Assembly (NCBI GenBank): GCA_022828595.1
Contig: JAKGHH010000002.1
Span: forward strand, 65,010,383 to 65,074,382
Length of the DNA stretch: 64,000 nucleotides
Source of the DNA: Nelumbo lutea
Lineage: Eukaryota > Streptophyta > Magnoliopsida > Proteales > Nelumbonaceae
Direction: 5' to 3'
Shown here: positions 35,961-48,090 of the stretch, piece after piece
Layout: each line of letters begins with the position of its first letter
Position numbering within the stretch: position 1 is the stretch's first letter
Notes under the pieces: model-generated
Told to the model about the DNA's origin: nothing
Databases searched by the model: none
What the model saw: the letters and a program-made list of their open reading frames with translations, nothing else
Made by a program: the position numbers and the translations under genes

Positions 35961-37833
35961 ACCTAAGGTATGCTTGGAAAGAAATCAAAAAGAGTTGTAA
36001 GATTCACAGTGGCCAATTATTGTTTGTAGGGATGTACTGCACCATGCTGTGCTAAAATTCTTTCCTCTTTCTACTAAATTTGATTGGATTGATTGTTCAA
36101 TTTGCATTGAACATATCGGATGACTGAAAGAAAGTGTGAAATATGACTGATGGAAATTTGGAAATTAATTAAAATGCATACCATTTTAGAAAAAGAAAAA
36201 CAAATTATATTGTTTCCTTTCTTGTTTGGTAATAATTTTCTTCCTTAATTGGATAGCCCCCTATAAGTATATTGGTAGGGGTCTTTGGCCCCCCGAACTT
36301 TTTGTTAAAACCATTATTTATATGGTTACTAAGTGGAGCCAGGAATTTTTTTTGTTAAAACTTTTTGTTAAAACCATTGTTAAAACCATATATATATATG
36401 TATGAGAAATTGGAGAGGCGGAGCCAGAAATTTTTTTATTGTGTGTATGTGTGTGGGGGGTTAAACGATATGGATGGGACCAATCATCCATGATATAAGT
36501 GGGAATCCTGGAGTATAGAAAGACCAATGAAAACATTACGAATCTGCTACCCACAAATTGTTCTCACATCCATACCCATAAAACACCATCATTGTGTATT
36601 GGAAACATCTCCCCATGAATGGACAAGGGAGATATATCCAAGCCCCAATAAAGGAAGCCACTATGTGTAAAAAAATGCCAATGAATAGTAGTACTGTACC
36701 TTTTTTTTTTGTTGGTGATGAGGACTTCTGACTCTATCTCTTACCTAATAGAAAAAAGTCTATTCCTTTCAAGAACAAGATGTGGCCTTTTAATAATATT
36801 AGTGATGGGTTTCGAAACATAGACTCTAAAGTTGGGTTTGATAAGTTTGGGCCACAATGGACCTAATACTTTGTAGTAAATAAGAAGTGACAAGCTTTAG
36901 GTTGGGCAGAGCCAATAGCTCCAAAGCGAACCGAGCCAATTGTATAGGGTCTCGATCTGTATTATGTGTCCCAATCATAATTCGATTGGGACTTTGGGAT
37001 CAATTTTGGTTGTTCCAAATCAACAAGACCCGGACTGGTTATATATATAATTATGTTATGTATGTGTATTGGCATTTTACAAAGTACCATAAAATTACGT
37101 ATTTTTATCATGATATATTTGTAATGTTATCATATTATGATATTTAAATTCAAATGTGTTAATTTAACAAAAGAGTCCAATTATGATGCATTCACTAATA
37201 TTATGATCTCAAGCAATTACATTAAAAACATCACATAATTAGTTTATTTTTCATTGGTGTACTGTATTTTCACGTTAAACAAGGTGTATTTATTAGGGGT
37301 GTTTCTGGATCGGTTTGATTCAGTTTCAGGCCATTTGGCCAGTAGAACTGACTTGGTTGGATTGAAAAATTAGTCACCCAAAACCAATCAACCACTAGCG
37401 AAAACCAACCCTACTATAAAAAATTGGTTTGGGTTGATTTATCGGTTTAAAAGACAGCCTAGAAGTAGTTGTTCATTATGTTTTCAATAGATAAAAATCC
37501 TTTACCATTGAAAAAAAGAAGATAAAATTCATATATTGAATTGTGAAGTAAGTAAGGTTTTCACTGTGTAAAATCGAAATATTAAATAAGATTATGAAAA
37601 TCATTTGCTTTATACAATTGGAAAAAGTGTTTTCCAACTTTTCTATATTAAAAAATTAAATTTAAAATATTAGAGGGTTTTGGTCAGTTTTGGTTGGTTT
37701 ATGCACGCCCAAATTAAAACCAACCCGACCTCTTTGGTTAGCAAACTTAGTATAATGTATGAACTGAAACCAACTCTAAGTAGTTGAAAACCAGCCATTT
37801 AGATCAAATTGTGTCGGATTGATCAGTTTAATC
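35961..37833. other. Intergenic
   Basis: No gene is seen. Positions 36300-36450 contain repeated TTTTTGTTAAAACCATT words. Positions 36530-36650 have GGGAGATAT and CATCTCCCC words similar to the repeat at 1-180. Positions 37292-37715 start AGGGGTGTTTCTGG and end ATGCACGCCCA with TTGGTTTGG repeats, possibly an old TAGGGGTG hAT MITE. Confidence 0.4.
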
Positions 37834-38118
37834 CATAGTTTTAAAAAATGACCTAAAAACATAACCAGTCTAGCCATTGGTTTCTGGGTTGATGATTCGA
37901 ATGGACGGCCCATTCTAACAACAAAAATATAGAAAATGGACAAAACCATTGAACGGTTCAATGGATTGACAGTTCGACCACCCAGGTCAATGGATCATTG
38001 ACTAATTCAACGGTTTTTGGCCAGGTACTGGGTTTGGGGCAAAACGGAACCGGTTGCCTGGATGGTACCCGGGCCAAACGGTCCAATTGTCCGAATCAAT
38101 GGCGATTCAAAAACCATG
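37834..38118 (-). mobile_element. hAT-type MITE, subfamily B, with exact 8-bp TSD
   Basis: It starts CATAGTTTTAAAAAATGACC and ends GATTCAAAAACCATG. Exact 8-bp duplications GTTTAATC flank it (37826-37833 and 38119-38126). Subfamily B landmarks are TCATTGACTAATTCAACGG, TGGCCAGGTACTGGG and CCGGGCCAAACGGTCC. Shared ends and shared 8-bp duplications place subfamilies A and B in one hAT group. Confidence 0.85.
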
Positions 38119-38240
38119 GTTTAATCAGTTTCATGACCAACTTTAGTATTTACCATTAAGACTTTAACAATGCTAAAAATTCAGTGTTGCACCATAGATT
38201 TTGCCTTTAACAAATAAGTAGACCAGGTTATAGTTGTCAA

Positions 38241-38697
38241 TAGGGGTGGCAACGAGCCAAGCTTTTCATGAGCTACTCGAGATCGGCTCGACTCGGTTTC
38301 AGCCGAGCTCTCCCGCCCAATTTAGTGGCTCGATTATTAAACAAGCCGAGCTCGAGCCTACTAGAGCTTGGCTCGTGAGGCTTGCAAGCCGGCTTGAATA
38401 TATCTATATATATATATAATAAAATTATAAAAAATAATATATATATATATATAATAAAAATATTATAATTATTAATTATTATAATTCTTAATTTTTTAAA
38501 TATAAAATAAAAAAATTATATATAATTTTTATTTTTATAAAATATTTTTTTCTAAATATTTTTATAATAAAGTATTTATAAAATATAAAATAAAATATTT
38601 TTATAAAATATAAAACGAGCCGAGCTCAAGCTTGAACCTTGTAGAATAGTCTCGAGCCTAGTACAATTCGGCTCAGCTCGGCTCGAATCCACCCCTA
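38241..38697. mobile_element. hAT-type MITE with TAGGGGTGG ends and exact 8-bp TSD
   Basis: It starts TAGGGGTGGCAACGAGCC and ends GGCTCGAATCCACCCCTA, inverted. The duplication GTTGTCAA flanks both sides (38233-38240 and 38698-38705). The interior is rich in GAGCTCGAGCC / GGCTCGGCTC near the ends and almost pure A/T in the middle (38400-38610). TAGGGG termini with 8-bp duplications are typical of plant hAT MITEs. It is a different family from the CATGG elements. Confidence 0.85.
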
Positions 38698-38926
38698 GTT
38701 GTCAATTATAATCAGACCTACCAGGTAACATCTTGATCAGGAATTCGTTTTGACTTGGACCTAACCTATTGACAATATTACCAAGCCTGAGAAGATATAC
38801 CTGAAAGAATCTTGTCCGTAGGGATGTCAATGATTTGGGTTAATCATGGTCTGACTCAATCCAGCCTAAGCTCAAACCAACCCAAACACAATCCAACTAG
38901 ACTAAATAGAGAGGGATTACCAAGTA

Positions 38927-39293
38927 GGTGTTTGGTATCAATGTCGTTTCTTCAAAAAACAACACCACATCAGTGCTATATCTAAAATCTATTTTTTGGA
39001 AAATGCTTGATGTTTGATTAGCCGCTTTTTCAAAAAACATTTTCTCAAACCACACCTTGAAAATTAGGAAATGTGTGGTCTTAGAAAATGCCCTTTTGGG
39101 TGTTTTCTTATTTTTTCTATTTTTGTTAACAATAATATACTGACATGGCATTGAAAACACCTATAGGCAGCAACAGTAATAGTACCAAATAGAAAATCTG
39201 AAACAAACAAACTTTTTTTGAGAAACAGCATGCCTATGCAGCATTATTTTCTTAGAAAATGCCTCTCAAGAAACGGCATCTATTCCAAACACC
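38927..39293. mobile_element. MITE-like element (GGTGTTTGG ends)
   Basis: The exact 9-bp inverted ends are GGTGTTTGG (38927) and CCAAACACC (to 39293). Subterminal inverse words include CGTTTCTTCAAAAAACAA and TCAAGAAACGGCAT, with AAAACATTTTCT / AGAAAATG pairs inside. The length is 367 bp and there is no ORF of note. Confidence 0.55.
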
Positions 39294-40228
39294 GCCCGAA
39301 CCTCACATCCAAACCGTCCCCATATATCATATATGAACATTTCAATGGATTGGGCTTAACCGGATCTACCTCAACCAGCCCCGACCCAGAAACCCAATCA
39401 TGCCCAAAGCAACCCTAACCCGATAGGGTCGGGTCAATGCGGGTTTACCAGACCAACTTGTTTGTATGAGAGACTGGACAATGTATTCACAACCACAAAT
39501 TGTAAGATTAGGTTATTGAGATCTCAACATCAGTCAGCCACCTAAAAAAACCCTAAGTGGGCGTTTTGCCTTCCACTTGGATTGAATGAATATGACCCCA
39601 TTTAGATCCTTGTGGGGGCTTTTTCCACAAGCTTTTGGGCTTTTTTAGGTGGATTGTTTAGTTAGCTTCAACCTAATTATTCTCTTAATCTTGAAAGCAT
39701 ATACAGATTTCCCAAGCTGTTTAGCAAAACAAGCTTCCGCGCGCTATTTCTATTTATCCTGGTTTCCATACTTGTCAAATCCAAGCCGTTCCCATGTCCT
39801 TTTCCACGTCATTTGCCACCTGGCAACTTCAATACTTCCTTAAGACTTGAAATTTCCATACAAGATGCAACCTCTTGTTTAGACTTTACGGACGCTCCCC
39901 TCAAAACTATGGGTACTCTGGTTTCAACTTCAGATTTAACACGCCACCCAATAATTAGATTGAGATAAACTGCCGAAACGTGCCTAATAGGTTATTATCA
40001 GTTTTGTCTTGTTGGCCAGATTTAGCCTAAAACACTACTTGACTGAGTCAACCCAACAGCCCGACCGGGTCGAAAACACTACTTGACCGAGTTAACACCT
40101 TGTTTTGTTTGTTTGGATTTTGGAATCCATCCGTTCTTTTTCCTCATCTACAAGGTCGAGTCGGCTCGTTGACTCAATTGATTGATATATCATGGATGGT
40201 CAGCTTAGCTTGAGCGCCCATACTTCGA

Positions 40229-40480
40229 ATGAGTAAGATACCCACATCCACCACCACCGCCACCACTGCCACCACCACCGTCACAAAATGGACCCCTCCT
40301 CCTCCTCCTCCTCCTCCACCACCACCACCACCGCCACCATTATGGTTTTGGGAAAAAGTATTAGTAGTTGGAGTTTTCGTTGGTACGATCTCATTCAACG
40401 GTAGACCTCTTTCATGGTACAGTACACAAAACAATCATGTATACAGTATATATACAACCTCTGTCATGGTCATGGGCTAA
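40229..40480 (+). CDS. Small proline-rich, possibly membrane-anchored protein (uncertain)
   Basis: The open frame encodes 83 aa: a Thr-rich N-terminus, a run of 15 Pro made by CCT/CCA codons, then LWFWEKVLVVGVFVGTISF, which could be a short transmembrane helix, and a polar tail. Short Pro-rich tail-anchored proteins exist in plants, but I do not recognise this family. The frame is partly the product of a trinucleotide repeat and could be chance. It converges on the PADRE gene with 113 bp between their ends. I cannot tell if it is transcribed. Confidence 0.25.
   Translation: MSKIPTSTTTATTATTTVTKWTPPPPPPPPPPPPPPPLWFWEKVLVVGVFVGTISFNGRPLSWYSTQNNHVYSIYTTSVMVMG
40297..40338. repeat. CCT/CCA trinucleotide repeat
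   Basis: CCT triplets followed by CCA and CCG triplets form a pure-codon tract, encoding the poly-Pro run on + and a poly-Gly run on -. CAC/CCA triplets continue more loosely from 40247 onward. Confidence 0.9.
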
Positions 40481-40593
40481 GGAAAAGCAATAAATAAATA
40501 AACTGTAGACCTCTCCAGCTCTGTGTATTTTAAACAAACAAAAAAAGAGCTTTTCAAAACCAGAAAAGAAAAAAAAAAAGAGAAGGAAAATTT

Positions 40594-41088
40594 CTAATTT
40601 AAATCACTCCCTTCGCCCTCTGGTATGCTTTCCAACACAGGTCTCCACCCTTTACAACTTTCACTGTTGTCATCAACAACACCAGCTTTGCTTTGTCTGC
40701 TCTGGAGGTGAGCGACTATTTCATTAACTGAGACTCCTCCTTTGGCTAGCATCTCCCTGAGCTCTTGCTTAGTGATGACTAGCTTAATCCTCACAACACC
40801 GGTTCCTTGTCGAGGTTCTGCGGTTGGGCTATTACTCGATACCATTGGCACCTTCCTGACGAACTGGGTCGACGGCAGAGGTGGTGGAAGAAGATAATAG
40901 AGGCGGCCACTGAGCATATCTATCTGAGGAGCAAGATGCCTGACGACCGGAAGCGTGTCGGAGATTGAATGACCGGCGAACTCCGATAAGACCTGATGAA
41001 CTTTGAGAGGTGGTTTGTACTCAAGCACCTTCCCGTCCGTCTTCATGACCTTGATAGACTCCTCCGGCAGAAGTAAGCAGTTTCCCAT
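40594..41088 (-). CDS. PADRE (DUF4228) domain protein
   Basis: PADRE proteins are small plant proteins often induced by pathogens and abiotic stress; their biochemical role is unknown. The single exon encodes 164 aa from MGNCLLLPEES. I chose this ATG rather than the one 33 nt upstream because MGNC is the family start and provides Gly2 for N-myristoylation and Cys4 for palmitoylation. Visible family motifs are IKVMKTDGKVLEYKPP, VHQVLSEFAGHSISD, LSGRLYYLLP, a linker, then IKLVITKQELREMLAKGG and a GWRPVLESIPEG tail. The usual length for the family is 150-200 aa. There is no frame damage. Confidence 0.92.
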   Translation of the reverse strand: MGNCLLLPEESIKVMKTDGKVLEYKPPLKVHQVLSEFAGHSISDTLPVVRHLAPQIDMLSGRLYYLLPPPLPSTQFVRKVPMVSSNSPTAEPRQGTGVVRIKLVITKQELREMLAKGGVSVNEIVAHLQSRQSKAGVVDDNSESCKGWRPVLESIPEGEGSDLN

Positions 41089-41179
41089 GGTTTTTATGGC
41101 AGTAAGCAACTGAAATTTCAAGCTCGTAGTCGTAGGAAGATTTGATTTCTGAGGGGTGGAAGCTGGAGGAAGGAATGAA

Positions 41180-41200
41180 TGGTTGTATTTAAGGTGAAAG
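41180..41200 (-). promoter_or_regulatory. Candidate TATA-like element of the PADRE gene
   Basis: On - the sequence CCTTAAATACAACC lies about 100 bp before the MGNC start codon. It is an AT-rich, TATA-like word at a plausible distance. The support is positional only. Confidence 0.3.
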
Positions 41201-42157
41201 TCTACAAAAGTTGCCCATTAATATATGCAAATATTACAGAAAGGACCCTACCCCACCATGGCCCCACCTCCCTGATTTCTTTTCAATACTACAGAAAAAG
41301 TTTACTCCGCTTAGCCCCACTTTTGATGGGCCCCACCCTTTATGTTGGTTCTTTGTTTCCCCCTGTTATTGACAGAATATGTTATTTTATTTAATTTCTT
41401 GGCCTTACAAATTCTAAAACTCCACTCAATAAACCAAAATTCGATTTTAACCGAATATTCAATCAGAAATTTTAATATGGGTTCAATCGATCTTTTTCCT
41501 TTACAATTTTGATTTATTGATCAGATCCGATCTGAGTTTGATTCAATCCGAACTCTACCTGCATGATGAAATGATGAGATACCCGCCCATCCCACAAATA
41601 ATACCCCTGTGCTCAGCCAAGGCTATTTTTACACATGTTTAAATGCTAGTATGCCAACCTCAACCCAAAACCCAATGTCAAAACTGATCCAACCCTAAAT
41701 TGTCAGGGTTGGGGGTCAAGGCGGGTTTATCGGTTAACCGGATCCCTTGACATCAATTATGAGCCCTCCAACTCCAACGTGTCTTACACATGGAATGAAA
41801 AGGAGGGCTTAAGAAGGAATTCACATCACTGCCCCATAATGCTTCACAGTATTTTTTCGTCATGCATGGAGAGCATTTTCCGATGATGACATCGTCATAT
41901 CATTGGGAGATGTTCCAAATATACGACAGAAATGTGTGGTAGAGCGTTGTGGGGCGAGACATTGTCGGGCGGAGTGTGGTCTCCTTAACAAGTTATCCGA
42001 CAAAGGTTGCAACTGCAATCCACTGAGCCTGAACGACCCAAAGAACTTCCACCGGATCCACACTGTCTAATTAAGCCAGAACATTTGGAATTTGGAAATC
42101 CATATTCTCCTGGTATATGTATTGAATTTATTAAAGCTAGAATTTTAATCCCCAAAT
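41201..42157. other. Intergenic upstream of the PADRE gene
   Basis: The region probably holds the PADRE promoter. No gene is recognised. GGGAGATGTTCC at 41908 echoes the repeat at the left edge of the window. Confidence 0.4.
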
Positions 42158-42446
42158 CATGGCTTTCAAAACTGTACGGGATTAAACGGTTGGACCAAAA
42201 AAATGGGGAACCAGTCATGTGACTGGTTCTGTTTTACCCCAGAACCATTATTTCTCTCAAAATCCTTGATTTAATCAGCAAATCATTCACTCGAGTGGTT
42301 GAATCATTCAACGGTTTAACTGGTTTTAATTTTAATTTTTTTTTTATCAGAACAGACCATCCATTAGGTTTGAATGATCGAACCGTTTATCCCATAAACT
42401 AGACCTCTGACCGATTCATTATCTGGATCGGTTTTAAAAAACCTTA
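42158..42446 (+). mobile_element. hAT-type MITE, subfamily A, with exact 8-bp TSD
   Basis: It starts CATGGCTTTCAAAACTGTAC and ends CGGTTTTAAAAAACCTTA, so the last bases of the terminus have mutated. The exact 8-bp duplication CCCCAAAT flanks it (42150-42157 and 42447-42454). The interior includes CCCCAGAACCATTATTTCTC, CAGCAAATCATTCACTCG and TTATCAGAACAGACCATCC. Confidence 0.85.
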
Positions 42447-43771
42447 CCCCAAATCGCTCATTGGGGATCCATCTCTTGCTGCAAAGAAAACCTAATACAA
42501 CCAAAGCACCAACACCAATCATCATTATTATATTCACAGCATTTGTTTCGTTTGGCATTGGCAGATTACAATCGGTGACTTGGTCAAGCCAATTAGGGCT
42601 CATACAATTTGGACTACTAAGTGGGTTGTCATCCTATCCACCATTGTTGTAGTGGAAGAAATTTTTGGATCCACCAGGACCATTGAAACCCTAAATGGTG
42701 GTTGACCTCTGGGACAATTAATAGTTTAATATGGTTTCAAAGTTGAATAAAGGCAGCGTCGACTATTAATTCTATCAATTTAATTTATGGGAAAATCTAT
42801 GATAAAAGAAAGACATAATAACGAAATAGCTTTGACCAATCAAAGTACATTCGTAAGTTTTGATAAATACCATCTGATTGATTAATAAATGTTTATGATA
42901 CTTATTGATTGGTTGCAAATTTTTGATATACGATGTCTTTACAGTATGGTAGGCAAACCTTGCCCTTAATTTATTCAACAAGTTGCTAATAATATGCCTA
43001 AGAGAGACATAATGCCTCAATTAACCTATTAAACAAATATGTCAATCAGAAAATGTATTAAACTTAGATCTATTAATTCAAATTGATTAATTTAATGTTA
43101 GAACTGGATTAATACTTATATAAATAAAAATAAAATTTTAAAAATTATATACCTTTTGAAATAGTATTAACATATATACACCCATGAATATTGGCCCTTT
43201 GAAATAATGCGATACATAATATTTTATCATATGTATTGATATTTTAAACCTTGATAATAGATAATAGGCACTTGAAGAGGAATAAAAGCACTATTACTTT
43301 TTTTTTTTTTTCTTTTTGGGTGCATTTATATGGGGTGAGGCATGGCTTTAAGTAATGCCTATGTATCATTAATTATTTTACCAAGAAAAAATGTATCATT
43401 AATTATGAAGATTAGAATAATAGAAAAAGTGGTGACTTTCAATGTAATTTGAAATTTGAGTTGTGGTCACTCTGAAGGGGACAGAGGAAAACATTTGTGT
43501 GGTGACTAATAATACAATTGAGATAAGGCATATATGGTTTGTATAGAATTAGATTAATTGAGAGAAGAGGCTTACCGCTCGGTTAGTGCGCGTGTGATGT
43601 TGTCAACACGCAAGCTGATGTGTGGGCGTTTAATTATTCATGCTAATTAAAATTCAGTCTTTTATAGACAGATTTCCAAGACCCACTTCTTATAGTCCAT
43701 AGTTATGGTCTATAAATGAATGATGTTGTACTATTTAATTTCCTACTTCCCCAAAACACCAATGAATATCG
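42447..43771. other. Intergenic
   Basis: No gene is seen. Positions 42775-43310 are AT-rich. The open frames here are short and without domains. Confidence 0.4.
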
Positions 43772-43944
43772 CATGGTTTTCAAAATTGGACCGGATTGGG
43801 ACCGGTTCTGTTTTTTTTTATACCACTTTTTATTTTAAAACCATTGATTTTGGTCAATAAACTGCTGAACTGGCTGATTAATCGTTTGCACCGGTAACTA
43901 GACCCCTGACCAGTTCAATCACTGGATTAGTTTTAAAAACCATG
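43772..43944 (+). mobile_element. hAT-type MITE, subfamily A, internally deleted
   Basis: Only 173 bp long, it keeps both termini: CATGGTTTTCAAAATTGGAC and TAGTTTTAAAAACCATG. Flanks GAATATCG and GAATATTA match in 6 of 8 positions, a decayed 8-bp duplication. It retains TACCACTTTTTATTTT, AACCATTGATTTTGGTCA and CTAGACCCCTGACC but lacks the T-rich centre. Confidence 0.75.
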
Positions 43945-46900
43945 GAATATTATCGAGTTGATTTAGTGAATTATGTATTCAAGTCGGGTAAAGTTTCCCA
44001 CAGATTCAGAAAAACTAAAAAAAAAAAAAGAAAGAAAGAAATTGCAGATCACATAAATTAAATCAAACCCCAAGCAATTTATTCATTGAATATTCTATGT
44101 ATGCATGGAAGTAGAGATTCAAATCCGGCAACCCGACTTGAGGAATTTTAACCACATCAAGTTTAGATTAGGGTTCTGGTCCATTGAAAACTTAACAAAT
44201 TCCCAATTCAACTCGACCAAATTGCACCCCTACATGGAAGTGGGACTCAATTGGATTGATCGGATTATTGGTTTTTGGTTTAGGGCATTTGATAATGGCT
44301 GAAGTGGCTGAATTGGATCGTGAATAATACACTTTTACATTATAATATATTTGAGGTTATAGTGATCAATTTCAGCTTCAGTCATTTAGGAACTCACAAC
44401 CTACTTAATAACTCAATTAGCTAAAAGATAAAGGACCATTCAATTCATCCACTTTTAGCTGTTAGGAAACGGCACCTCTACTTCCTCCATGTCTATACTT
44501 TAATAATGAAACCTGTAGATCCTAACTACAGTCTATAAGAAAAGGACATTAGATCATTTAATGAAGAAAACCTTGTAGAAGGAATATAAAATGAGATTGC
44601 TCAGGTCGTGAACTGAAATCCAAAAAAGCACCCTGTTCACAGAAAAGGAAATAATGGACTTCTATGGGGTTCAACCCCCCTTTAACAATTTGATTTAATA
44701 CCCTTCTCTCTCATGTACACGTGGCAAGCTTCCATAGCTGACTAGATGGCCCATGATACAACTCAGGTAGGGGGAAGGTACATCTGCTGAAAGAGACAAT
44801 TCAAGAAAAAAAGGAAGAAAAAGAAGAGTTCATCTTATCTTCTCTTCTGCCATTAGTTCTTGTAGAGTGGAAAATTTATCATTTGTATCCCTTACTCAGA
44901 ACCAAAACAACCAAAATATGTCACCCCTTACGGAGGAGCTTTCATTTATTACAACATAAAGTATTTGTTTCCTGGCATCCAGCTTTTTGCGTACAGCTTT
45001 AGAATATAAATGGAAGCTGGACACAAACCCATGTAAATGTTTCTAGAGGAGACAGCCGACATGAGACCATAGTAAGCAACTTTTGCAACAGAATACCTTT
45101 CAGGGATTCCTTTCAAACATCCTAAATTAGAAGTTTTAGTAAGCAATTCAGTGTGCAGCAAATGTAATGTGTAGGATATTTTGATATGGGTGTTACTTGT
45201 ATAATTTATGAAGATAAATTGAGGTATGTTTGGATTCCTGGTGTAACGTTTCTGTTTAGTTCTGTGTATGTGTCATGTTCGTATTTTAACTTTATCGTAC
45301 CAAAACTTTATTTGGTTGGATATGTTTATATGCCCTTAGTTACATCGGGTTACCTCATGTGTCTTAACATTATCATTTAACCTAAAAGCTTAAACTGTTA
45401 GGTGAGGTCCATAAATAGGTTTATATTTTTCATGCAAAGCTTATTGAACTTAAAATGTGGACAAGCACAGGTTTTCATTCTTTAATGATGTCAACAAAGA
45501 TTAAACACTGGATCATTTTGTTAGATAGGCTTTAATACCACCTCAAAGAACTGTTCAATCTAAAAGCTTAAGTTTTTAGGTGAGGTCTTTGAATAGGTTT
45601 TCATTCTCTAACAACAGGGTGTCTCAAAAGAAACAACAAAATGGTATGTCAAAAAAATGATGTTTTCCCCAACAATGATCACTTCCAATTAAGATTGTCT
45701 CTTCTTTTATATGATGCACTTATTGTGCATTGATTGTGCTATGTATCAAAATGTTTTATTTTTCCAACTTCCAATACAAAATTTAAGTACACTTTGAAAC
45801 TAGAAGCGCCCACAGTACCAAATACAGTCATCATCGATTACCTCAATCAATTCATTGAAAATGACAGAAAATATCATCTTTTCTAAGCAGAAAACTTGGG
45901 ATCTCTGGCTTCAAAGTGTATACAATTTTCACAAAACACACTTGGGGAAGAAACCATTAGGATATGAATTGGCCTTTCATGTTTGAATTGAGCAATGCCT
46001 ATTTTGTCAACCCTAGAAATGCAATAGAAATAGATTTGTTGAGTTCATAAATATACATACAGCATGTCTATTCAACAGAAAAAAAGCTCAGAGTAATTTT
46101 GTTTTATCTGATAAATTCGATTCATCTTGTACTTTTTTCAATTAATTAGATTGTTTAACCAAATAAAAGATTAGATCGCCACTGTAATCTGGCTTCAACA
46201 GTCAAAGATACAGTAAAAGAATAAACATTAAAAAGGAAAAGAGAAAGGAAGAACAGCTGGAGATTTGGACCAAAATTTCTATGGCAATGCGTGTGTATTG
46301 CCCACGCTTGTTCATTTATTAATTTATTTCTTTGATGAGTTGTGGCTGGTATGTCCTTTTTTTTTTTAATTAATCTTGAGTGTGTGTGTGTGTGAATAAG
46401 TGTGCATTGTGTATATGGATGATGGGGTATTTCTATTTTTCTGTTGAACAACATTATGGACTCGTGTTCAATGTTTTAAATTCTAACATGGAGGTCGACC
46501 TGGTTTTCTGTTTGGGTTGAATGGGTCTGGCTCTTGGACGGATATGGTTGCATCATTGTATATGTCTACCTGATACAAATTTTGCACCTGGTTCAGTTTT
46601 GCATGAATTTAATTGTGATTATGGTGCGCACCTTCATTTGATTTAAACTTTGCACCTTTTATCTCATCTGCATCCATTAGCAGTTTCAAATTTTGCATCC
46701 GAAGAAATGATCGTTGCAAATTTTGTTCCACTTCCTCCCACCTCAATTCTCTCATAAAAAGTTGCGATGGATCATGTCAATTTACTTCTCCCAAATAAAT
46801 AACCTTCCTCTGGCTTCATTTCTCTCTTTCATATAATTGTTTTTCCTCTTAATTTACTTTTTACCAACGAAATAACGCCAAATCTAAAGCGATCAAAGAG

Positions 46901-47523
46901 AATTTGATCGCTTTTAGGCTCAGTCTATTTGCACTCTTTATGCAAATGCAAATGGAATTTGCACCACAATCCATCAAATTCTGTATGTGTTTTTAAAATA
47001 ATGAGAAGAAGCGATCAAAGAGAATTTGAAGATCTGGACTTAGTATTAAAAATTAAAATCAACACCGCCATTGCTGCCTCTAGTAACATACCACATGACT
47101 AGGACATTATTCAAAAGCATCCACAGTCATATATAACATTAAAAAAAACAGCTGCAGTCCTCCTTTTATGTTTCTGGACCAAAAATTCAATGTCTGTGTG
47201 TGTGGTTGGCACACGCTTCTATTTTTATTTCTTACATTTTATTTTGCAAGGGAAACGCGTTTACTTCCATTGTTTTTGGTATTACATATGACACATTATA
47301 GGAGACTAAGGGATGGGGACAGATTAGGATGTCCAATAAGTCCACTGATCTTAACATCCAGAGCTTACAGTTACATGGGTTTGATCCTATACCTCCATAC
47401 CTAAAAGACAGAATGCACGGAATGACCATCTCAGCTATTGAGGCTCCGTTTAAACGAGTATAAATATAAATATGTAGAGAACAAAGCCTTTTATTTTATT
47501 AATAGTTAGGATATATTTGAAAT
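43945..47523. other. Intergenic
   Basis: No gene is recognised. Two segments (about 45378-45425 and 45553-45600) share AAAAGCTTAA and TTAGGTGAGGTC and are inverted relatives of 32480-32735. A (TG)n tract lies at 46378-46394. Positions 46917-46990 have GGCTCAGTCTATTTGCACTC and may be a MITE fragment. Positions 47447-47490 hold a partial GGCTCAGTTTGG-like MITE. Confidence 0.4.
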
Positions 47524-47816
47524 CATGGTTTTTAAAATTGGAACGGACTGGATGGTTGGACCGGAAAAATTTGGAATCGGTCATCTGACTAGTTCTGTTT
47601 TCCAATCAAAACCACTTTTTTTTCTCTAAAATCGTTGATTTTGATCAGCAAACCACTGAATCAGCTGGTTAATTGTTCGAATGGTTTTGACCGTTTTTCA
47701 ACTTTTTAATTTTTTTTAAATTTTTTTATTTTTATTAGAACGAACCGATCATTTGGGTCGAACTGGCAACTAGACCCCTGACCAATTTAGTCACCGGTTC
47801 GTTTTTAAAAATCATG
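47524..47816 (+). mobile_element. hAT-type MITE, subfamily A
   Basis: It starts CATGGTTTTTAAAATTGGAA and ends CGTTTTTAAAAATCATG. Flanks TTTGAAAT and TATGGAAT match in 6 of 8 positions. The element sits between two direct copies of TTAGGATATATTTG and GGAATGACCATCTCA (about 47420/47505 and 47818/47868), so the host sequence is also locally duplicated. Confidence 0.75.
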
Positions 47817-47989
47817 TATGGAATGACCATCTCATAGCCCTATTTACCTTGTATTGATGGTTAGGATATATTTGGACTGGATGAGTTGAATACAGCATTT
47901 TATATTGTGGGCCATCCAATCGCGTTGTAACACGTATGCACCTATTTAATGTTTAGAATTAACCGAAGAGAAATTCCCCTCTGTTACTT

Positions 47990-48090
47990 TTTACTTTTTT
48001 ATAAATTAATTAAAAACAAATAACCCAACTCCTCTTCCCCTCGTAAATAGAAAAAAAAAAAAGTTGAAGCTGGTGTGGTGCTGGTGACGG
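47990..48090. repeat. Left arm of a large inverted repeat around the hAT element
   Basis: The block with AATTAATTAAAAACAAA, CTCCTCTTCCCC, GTAAATAGAAAAA and GTTGAAGCTG is an inverted match to 53608-53730, which adjoins the right end of the hAT element. The first 30 bases of that right block also occur in direct orientation at 48381-48413. This suggests the hAT element entered an older foldback element. Confidence 0.55.
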
